A stretch of DNA of 64,000 nt from Epiperipatus broadwayi. Lineage: Eukaryota; Onychophora; Udeonychophora; Euonychophora; Peripatidae. A model generated the notes under the pieces. The model did not search any database. It had not been told where the DNA came from and saw only the letters and a list, made by a program, of their open reading frames with translations. The first letter of the stretch is position 1, and every line of letters begins with the position of its first letter. Made by a program: the position numbers and the translations under genes. The DNA lies in NCBI GenBank assembly GCA_028023455.1, contig JAQFVV010012446.1, positions 1,982,001 to 2,046,000 of the forward strand, in the 5' to 3' direction. Of the stretch, positions 56,413 to 64,000 are shown one piece after another.

Positions 56413-57049
56413 TTAAAAATACAGTTAATGGTTTTGTGACTGCTGCATTATGTAATGAACATATTCAAACCAATGATTTTATAATTGATGTATACATCAT
56501 CGCACATTTCTAATGAATGTATGTGTAATTTGTGTCTGACTACACAATGGTCTCAGTTGTAAAGAGCCGAACTGCATCTGCAGTGAAAATGTATTTATTT
56601 TACATCTAGCTATCTAATCTTCCATAATGTAGTGACGGCTACCATTACTTTTTACTAATTCAGGTGGTCACTACAAAATTTCTTATTAATCCACTGGCAG
56701 ATTGCAGTCCATGTCTGTCCATTCTTTTTTTAGAATTGGGATAGTTTATGTAAAGGTGTGTGTGTGTGTGTGTGGACTAATCACTATGCAGTTTAGCATA
56801 ATAATAAAGCAGTGAATTCTAGGGCAAAACATGATCATCAGTGTGGACAATTGAATGGAACTATCAGAATCAGTCCACCATAAATACCAACCAGAATATG
56901 ATCATGATTGCTTAATAATTTATATATATATAAACTTCACTGCTTGAATGCATGTTGCAATAACTAAAAAAAAGACAGCAATCATGTGATAACATTAGAT
57001 CCATCAGTTGTAGTTTCTCACTGATTGCCAATTTAACACAATGCAATTC
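56413..57049. other. Spacer
   Basis: A (GT)n run at 56756-56773. No gene. Confidence 0.4.
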
Positions 57050-57172
57050 AGCATGATAATTTTTTTTCAAGTGTCATAGCATCGGCCGGGACGCGAACCC
57101 GCAACCCGGGCAACTGCTTGTAAGGCATTCATGTTGACCTCTCGACCATCAATGCAAGACTAGCATGATAAT
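57050..57172 (-). mobile_element. tRNA-derived SINE, 101 bp, with 11-bp TSD
   Basis: AGCATGATAAT at 57050-57060 and 57162-57172 flanks a reverse-strand insert of 101 bp (57061-57161). Read 5' to 3' it has GATGGTCGAGAGGTCAAC (A-box region), then GCGGGTTCGCGTCCCGG (B-box with a seven-letter T-stem), GATGCTATGACACTTG and an A run. Better preserved than the 9991 copy; the acceptor-like ends GCATTG and CGATGC pair. Of the three copies this is the closest to the likely master. Confidence 0.92.
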
Positions 57173-60100
57173 ATTTAGAGGTATTTCATAAGCTTAAACA
57201 AGTTCTCGGTTGTTTTATACAGTATCAGATCCAACTCAAGGTCCATAAATTATGGCCAAACAGTTTCATTTTCTTCTCATGCTCAAAGTTCTTATGAATT
57301 CAGAGCATTAGACCATTCAATTATTTATTTTTCAAGAAATATTTGAAAATATCAGCAAGAGAGAATTAATATTTAAAAAAGTTATGTACAACGTACATAT
57401 AAAAATATATATACTGTAATAAAATTAAATGAAGGATCAAATAAAAGATAGATGGTTACAATATAACTATTACCATACCTGAGTAGTCTACAATATATAA
57501 GATCATAATATTTAAAATAACTTGGATTTCTCAAGTAAACACTATCTCAATAATTATATTAATAACAAGTATTATAACTCAGGTATATGAAATCACGTGA
57601 AGTGAGTACACTAGTAATTCAATAAAATATAACTCAGGTATACAGGCAGTAGATCTTATCCACTTTCATTTCTTGGTTTGATGTTAAGTGCATGTTTAAA
57701 CAAATACTAAGTGAATATGGTCTAGCAGGGCGCCACTAGATTATCTGAATCTAGACACGGTTATATCTAATAACCTTTCACATGTACCGGGTTTGAATCC
57801 CCTTTTTGGTACTTTATTTCTAATAAAAATGGAAGATTTTGCTTTTTGAGCCATATCACTATACGCACTAATATTTAGGTAAAAGTAAAACATCTTTAAA
57901 CCAAGGTGGAGTATATTAGACATAAATCACTTCTTAGATCTTAGCATAACAAATGTGTTTCAATATTTTTATAAGTTTACTAGCTCAGATTATATATAAC
58001 TAATTTAGGATGGCAATTCACTCATCCTTGCATAAAATAGATGACGGGATGTGGTTATAATAATACTAAGAAATCACTAAATATTATAAAATCAATATTT
58101 ATTTATGGCCTTTAAACAGTTAAACAGCCCATTAATTAAAACGTTGATGACGATGATGATGATGATAATAATAACGATAATGACAAGGGTTTCAACTACA
58201 GCTCTAGGACTAAGCCTAAATATAAAACTAATTTTTATAAAGAAATTCATAATTATTGCTTAATTTTAGCATATTTACTTATATTTTAAATAACTAATAT
58301 TTAACCATTGATGATGATGAATAATCACACTTAACAAAGACTACACTTAATGAAATATATACGCCTCGTTTAATAAAACAAATTAATATTTATTACTGCA
58401 TTTCTAACATATACATAAAAATTTCTAGATAAACATGAAAATTGACATGAATAATAATAATAATTGATTATATAACAATCCTCAGATTAAGTTCAAGTTC
58501 TTCCCCCTTTCCCTTCAAATGTATTTTGTATTAAGTTGGATGTCACATTGACCATGATTTTCACTCCATGAGAAAAGTATTTCAAGAAAAAAAATATCTG
58601 CTCATTAGCACACGTACTTTATAAATCTAACATGCAAGTAGAATGTTAAAAAAAAATGTTAATAGAATTGAAAGAGCAAGTTTTAGAAACAAGTTTTAAA
58701 TTATTGTCTCCCCCCTCTCTTCTACCTCTGAAATGCTATACTTAACTTGAAACAAAATAATCTAATATTCTAATACTACTTGTTACTTCACATTCACTCG
58801 CAATTATACACATATAAAAATATTATTATGTATGTGCGTGTTTTATCCCATAATAACAAAATATTATTTAAAACCAAAATAATAATAATATATTAGTTAA
58901 AACTAAAATCATAATACCAAAAAAAATTATATTACATATCCATATTTCATAACTGTAAAATTAATAAACAAATAATTTTGATACATTCAAGATAATTTAT
59001 GAAGCTCAAAGTTATTATTAGTAAGACATTCTTGTTTTTAATCAATCTGAATAGTCTTTAAAAGTTCTTTAAATAAAATATACCACTTATTATTGCTAAA
59101 ATGTTTATTAAGACTCTGATATCATAAAGAAAATAGATATAAAAAGTCATATTACCGATCTTTTGTTTGTGGCGAATTTCCAAGGGTTCAAACCTGTTTT
59201 GTATAATGTCTATATTTCTGCAGCTACCATTTCCGTTTTATGTGGGAACAATCTCTTTCTTGAGGTGTATAACTATTTGATGATGATGACTCTATTGAGG
59301 TTATTTGCTTTAGTGGACAATTTGGAAATCATATTAATTTTTCTTCTCTTCCTGTCAAGCATGATTCTTAGTGGATGAAATACAGCGGTTGTTTTCACAT
59401 TTATAAATTTTCTTGAGTTTAAAATCAGTTGCTGGAACAATTAATTGGACTTGATGATTAATATTTATCAGTAGATTAATTCATCTTTCATCGAATGCAG
59501 GTGAATGCTTTCTTCCTTCTATTAAAAACATCTTATTTCTCTGGTCAGTTGAAAGGTGTAGAATATTATTTTAGACACAACATCTTTTCTTTCCTATGTG
59601 ATGTGCAGCTTCCCCAGATGGTCTGGAAAAGATGGGACATACATATAATTTTTCTAGCCAGCCATTTCTTATATTTTCAACATTCAATTTAATAGTTTAA
59701 TAATCTGAATCATAATCACAATAATAATAATAATTCCAGACAGCTTTTTATATCCAATTTTTAGCTAACTTAACCAATCAGAGATAGCATCACTTGCTAT
59801 TTTTGGACAAATTCATTTTAATTAGATCTCTAATTTATTTTCAACTAAATTATTTTTCAATTGAAAAGTTTAATCCTTTTTCCAGACACTTTTGTTTTAA
59901 AAAAAATAGACAATCCTTATTTCCTTTCTTTTTTTTTTTTACATCTAGGTAACATTTCAAATCTTTGAGCTTCCTTCTTTAGATCTTAAGATAAGACAAT
60001 TTCAAAATTAGAGTTCCCACCCAAATTAAGCTCCCAAAGTAACAAACAATCATAAAAACAAAATTGCTACAAAGATAGATATCTGATTAAACAGATTTCC

Positions 60101-61527
60101 TCTTTTAACATAAAATTGTACCAAAAAAAATAATTTGACAGATTTAATCCTTCCTTTTCTTTCAATATTTAATAAATGTAAATTTCTGTATGTAATGTAT
60201 ACACATCCTTCATTATTTCAAATCATTCATAAACTAACATTAAATAATATAATTGCTAGCTTAGTAATTATAACCCTATTATTTAATTAAATTTGTAACT
60301 TTTAAATCCCAATTACAATTATAGAAAAGAAAATAGAAGTATAGAATAAGATATTAGAATTGATCAAGCATAGGTTAGTTTTAAAGAAAGTTAAAAGGTT
60401 GAATATTTGAAATATAAAACAATTAAATAGCTTACACATACACTGCCTATACGTATGCATTATAACTTTGCTTTTTAAAAGAAAAACTAAATATTAAATA
60501 GTTTAAATGTGTGTATTACCTTTCTAACAACAGACAAACAAATAAAGCATATAATTGTTGTCCCACTCTCTTTCTGTCTAAAGCATTTAAGATTTTGATT
60601 TGGTAGGGTTTGAACTTGGATGCCCTACAGCTTCTTCTATGGTTATATAAAAATGTGATGATGATTTTGGTTTATCTTTTCTACATGCACATTACTATAA
60701 ATTTGGCTAGTGACCAAATTGTAATGGCACAATACGTATGTAATTTAAAAATGAAGATTCAACTTTTACATTTAAAAAAACACATTTTTTATGTCTTACT
60801 GAATCAAACAAATCAATATTATCAAAAATAAAAAAATATTCTAATGTTTCAACTATAAAATAAAAACAAAGCATAAAAATTATGAAATTAAAACATTGGA
60901 AAATGTAAAAGATTTTATTGAAAGAATGATTAAAGAAGTGTTATACATTGACAAATATAAACTTTTATTAAAAAGGAATGAAAAAATTGATTTTCAATTT
61001 ACATGTTATAATTTTTTTAAAAAATAGATTTATTTTTAAATGTAAAAATATTTTAGAAATTTATAAATTAAGTTCATGTTTACAGAAATTTAGTTTAAGG
61101 AGAAGATTAATAAGATAAAAATCTTGTTTTTAATTTACATGTTGACTAATTAAAATATTTTTTTAGAATTAATTAAAAAAATTTTGAAAGACTAATTAGG
61201 AATTTTTGTAATAGGGGGGATACCTTATTTATGTAGAAAATGATAACTTTTTCATAAAGGAAAGGAAAGATAAAAAGTTGATTAAGTTAAGCATGAGATT
61301 AAAAAGATAATTTGTTTTTGAAGAAATAAAAATAGCTTTGAAATTTTTGTTTTTTAAAAAATGGTTTTAAATAAAGGCTAAGAATATATATCTATTTTGA
61401 CAAGCTGATAATATATAACATTTTCCAGACATTTTATGGCATATTTGTGCTAATAGTTTGTATTTATTTAAACTCTTGAAAAAGACTATATTAAATGTTG
61501 AAATGCCAGAATGTTTTTTTTAAATAG
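57173..61527. other. Longest stretch without recognised repeats or genes (~4.3 kb)
   Basis: Generally AT-rich. A tRNA-like B-box word GGGTTTGAATCCCC sits at about 57788, and CAAGTTCAAACCC (reverse strand) near 60612, each without a convincing tRNA fold. A (GAT)n run lies at about 58152-58166. Small frames (59163-59378, 59495-59692, 60610-60831) have no motif. I cannot exclude untranslated or intronic sequence of a host gene. Confidence 0.35.
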
Positions 61528-61623
61528 TCAAAACTCTATACAGTAGTGTCACTCAGTGCAAGCCAAAGTAATCAAGTGGATGCCAGAAGGCTTGTGCATA
61601 AAATCCCTATCCAATACATACTC

Positions 61624-61682
61624 ATCCAATATCCCCAGGCTAGTTTCTGGCTTATGGCCTTTGTTAGTGAGGAGCCTTGGAT
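61624..61682 (-). ncRNA. Hammerhead-like motif, family A, decayed core
   Basis: Reverse strand outer stem I (ATCCAA/TTGGAT) and inner stem I (TCCTCA/TGGGGA) are both perfect, and GAAAC is intact. CTGATGA has become CTAACAA and TAGTC has become TAGCC, so the core is dead while the flanking helices survive. Confidence 0.6.
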
Positions 61683-61958
61683 CTGAGAGCACTGCACCTA
61701 GATCTTATGATTTAATGCAACCCTCCAACAGCCACCTTTTATCTCTACTTAACTACAAAATTATGAGAATGAAATTGAAAACAATATTTTCAATTCAAGC
61801 TCGTTAGCTTATATAATCATATAGGTCTGAACTCAGTTCAGCATCCATACATTTTGGTGTCTTTGGCTTTTTAACAACTATAGCTACCACTATCCTATTA
61901 GGCAGGATTGGTGTTAAACCACTAAACATCACATGATCACTGTTTCTTATGCTCTTAG

Positions 61959-62017
61959 ATCCAAAGCTCCTCATTGACAAAGGCAATAAGCCAGAAACTA
62001 GTCTGGAGATATTGGAT
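61959..62017 (+). ncRNA. Hammerhead-like motif, family A, decayed core
   Basis: ATCCAA/TTGGAT outer stem I, GAAA 61994-61997 and GUC 62001-62003 are intact. CTGATGA has become TTGACAA. Predicted inactive. Confidence 0.55.
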
Positions 62018-62170
62018 GAAAGGCACTGGATTGGGATTTTATGCACAAACCTTCTGGAATCCACTTGATTACTCTGGCTTGCACTGAGTGGCACTATTGT
62101 ATGGAGAGTTTTGCCTATTTTAATAACAGTTATGAGCAAGCATAAGAAACAGTGATCATGTGATGTTTTT

Positions 62171-63780
62171 TTTATTATTCATTCAGTAAGAAGTATATAG
62201 AAAAGATTTTTTATGACTCAAACCAAGTTTAATAAGAAAGTACATAATAATTAAGTTTAATATAAGTTTTCACTTCATATGTATTTGTAAATTGATTGCA
62301 AAATGTTTTCATGGTACTTTGATATTATTCCTGCTATGACATATCACTCCTGTGATGTTTGCATCTGGTAATAATTATTTAAAGTTTTTGTTTATAATGT
62401 CATGTCATCCAAGAATCCTGGTATGACTAATCCATGTCAAATATATACACATTACCAACTTTTCACATATGTACATGTCACCAAGTTGTAAAACGAGCTG
62501 ACCCGTGTTTAGTCCCTCCACAATGTAATACATCTCTCGCATCATTTATAAGTAATACGGTTTTATGTTTAAAAATGCATTTACAACTAAATGTTTGACA
62601 TTTGTATTTTTTTTTGCTAAAACATATATATATATATTTAAAAAATCTTAAAAATATAAAGTTAAAGTTACAGTTTTTCATTTATTTTAAGATTTAAAAA
62701 AATGAAAAGATAAAACTTAATGCTACAATTCACCCTTTAAAAAATATTTCAGGGTTTTCTTTCATATTTTTCCTTTTTTCCATAATGAATACATCTGTCC
62801 ATCATTGGAAATAAGATATATATATTGTTTAGATTTGAAGGTTAGTATTACATGTGCTGGGTGTTTATGATGACATGAAATGCCATATTATGCCAGGTAG
62901 GGATAGATGATTTTGACGGCACAAAGTGCCATAAACAAAACTCACAAGTCACAACTACCTGTTTTTATCGTAATATATTTTTTTCATTTTTCATAATGAA
63001 TATATATCTCCATTTTTTTTTAGATTTGAAATTTGATATTACACCTAATTTGATGTATTATTCTGGTGATGTATTGTTTTAAAGTTTGCAATGTGTTTAT
63101 AATAATACCTCCATGGGAATCACAGACAAATTTTACAGTTATTTTTCTCTGCACATCCCTTTGGAGGCAGGATTCTAAACATATTGCAAACTTAGAATAA
63201 TTAATATGGAGTAATACATCGTAGCAGGGATAATACCAAAGTACCATTTTTAATGTCTGTGATATGGTTTTCTTTTTTGCAACTTAGACATGGTAAGTAC
63301 ACTTTCAGTGAGATCCACCAGAAGCATGCAAAACAAAATTATTTTTTCTAATTACAACTTAGATATGGCCAAGTGCACTTTCAGTGAGGTCCAGCATAAT
63401 GTCACCAAAAGTGCACTCAGCTATGGATAATTCCGTTTCTAAATTTTAATGTATGTATATATGCTAGATTTTTTGCCAAAAGATAAATAGTAAAACAAGT
63501 TTACCTGGTTTGGTATAAAATATAAAAACAAATTATGTTCACATGATAAGATTTGAATATCATTGTTGATAATTTGACATTTGTTGCATTTTAATACCCA
63601 TACCCCAGTGAAATGATGATTGGTGTTATGGTAATTACTCCTCCAGCTGCCTGCAAACCTATCTCCAAATAATGCAGGTGTTATGTAATTACATAATTTA
63701 GCTATTCACCAATAAAAATTTAAAGGCTTTAGTATATTTAGATCATGATTACATATGAAATGTGACAGTGGGTTTCCTAC
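62171..63780. other. AT-rich stretch with small direct repeats
   Basis: CACTTTCAGTGAG with flanking ACTTAGA-ATGG occurs twice (about 63283-63322 and 63356-63395). TTTTCCATAATGAATA/TTTTTCATAATGAATA occurs near 62776 and 62988 in a loose 210-bp direct repeat. No coding signal. Confidence 0.4.
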
Positions 63781-63789
63781 CTTAAATCA

Positions 63790-64000
63790 TGATGGGGCAC
63801 TGTGCTAATGTTAAATTTTGTCTTAAATTGGGAAAAACTGATAAAGTGGTTCAAACTGCATGTGACAGCATAGGTATGAGTGGCAAGAATCTTTTCAAGT
63901 GGTTCACAAGATTTTGTAGTGTGGAAAGCAATGAAGATGACCTATGAAGGCATGAAACACATTGACAGATTCAATGCCAAAACTCATGATCCGGACACCA
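63790..64000 (+). pseudogene. Mariner transposase N-terminus, cut by window edge
   Basis: From about 63791 one frame reads HCANVKFCLKLGKTDKVVQT, then KNLFKWFTRF and VESNEDDL before a stop. This is the HTH_48 DNA-binding domain found at the start of mariner-type transposases, and is comparable to IKFCLKISK...WHKKFK in the relic at 5537. It is broken by stops at about 63945 and continues beyond the window. Confidence 0.7.

Larger units (their letters stand above)
61528..62170. repeat. Family A inverted pair
   Basis: The left unit (61528-61760) starts CAAAACTCTATACAGTAGTG; the right unit (61895-62120) ends GGCACTATTGTATGGAGAGT. Both contain the TTGTGCATAAAATCCCTAT arm word (or its inverse) and a hammerhead region. 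Outside the right arm, AACAGTTATGAGCAAGCATA matches 32546. The intervening 61760-61895 is unrelated. Confidence 0.8.

Noticed and set aside
57788-57801. tRNA gene suggested by GGGTTTGAATCCCC
   Set aside because: A B-box-like word alone; I could not find an A-box at the right spacing or pairing acceptor ends.

Overview
This window is AT-rich eukaryotic DNA (roughly 70% A+T by eye), most likely from an invertebrate animal. The evidence for that is the content: animal-type non-LTR retrotransposons (an RTE/BovB-like LINE, an L1/Tx1-like LINE, a CR1/L2/Jockey-group remnant and a further LINE of unresolved clade), mariner relics, hAT ends, a short tRNA-derived SINE and many foldback repeats. I cannot name the species. 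I found no convincing host gene. Every coding region I can interpret belongs to a mobile element, and all of those are broken.

Layout. 0.7-1.4 kb: tandem repeat (family C) with two hammerhead-like motifs. 1.9-4.2 kb: reverse-strand LINE remnant. 5.5-6.3 kb: internally deleted mariner. 7.0-8.0 kb: mini-foldback and a long inverted repeat. 8.6-9.2 kb: minisatellite made from the C-terminal end of an RTE element. 9.99 kb: 101-bp SINE with target-site duplication (TSD). 10.6 kb: endonuclease fragment. 11.0-15.0 kb: foldback repeat next to a nearly complete RTE element (11666-14964, reverse strand, 8-bp TSD). 15-22 kb: hammerhead-bearing repeats, a ~193-bp satellite and a second copy of the unresolved LINE. 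24-31 kb: repeats, a TA-flanked element with 50-bp inverted ends and a promoter-like core, a 600-bp microsatellite, a hAT element and a short palindrome. 31-36 kb: hammerhead repeats, another RTE relic and a second hAT-like element. 36-44 kb: repeats and a CR1-like RT relic. 44921-51149: full-length L1/Tx1-like element with a 15-bp TSD, whose RT has lost the YADD box. 52-64 kb: RTE and possible Penelope fragments, more hammerhead repeats, a second TSD-flanked SINE and a mariner N-terminus cut by the window edge.

The most interesting observation is that three repeat families (called A, B and C here) carry the signature of a type I hammerhead ribozyme: CUGANGA, a short hairpin, GAAA, a tiny self-complementary stem III, then a UH cleavage site, flanked by two strands that pair as a two-part stem I. 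I find about 17 copies. The outer stem I differs between copies yet stays paired, which is what selection or ancestry for a folded RNA would leave. Copies occur as head-to-tail dimers (families A and C) and as inverted pairs (A and B). This resembles the known retrozymes and hammerhead-bearing Penelope-like elements of animals. A possible Penelope GIY-YIG relic lies at 52.6-52.8 kb. The LINEs would supply reverse transcriptase for the SINE; the partner of the hammerhead repeats is not established.
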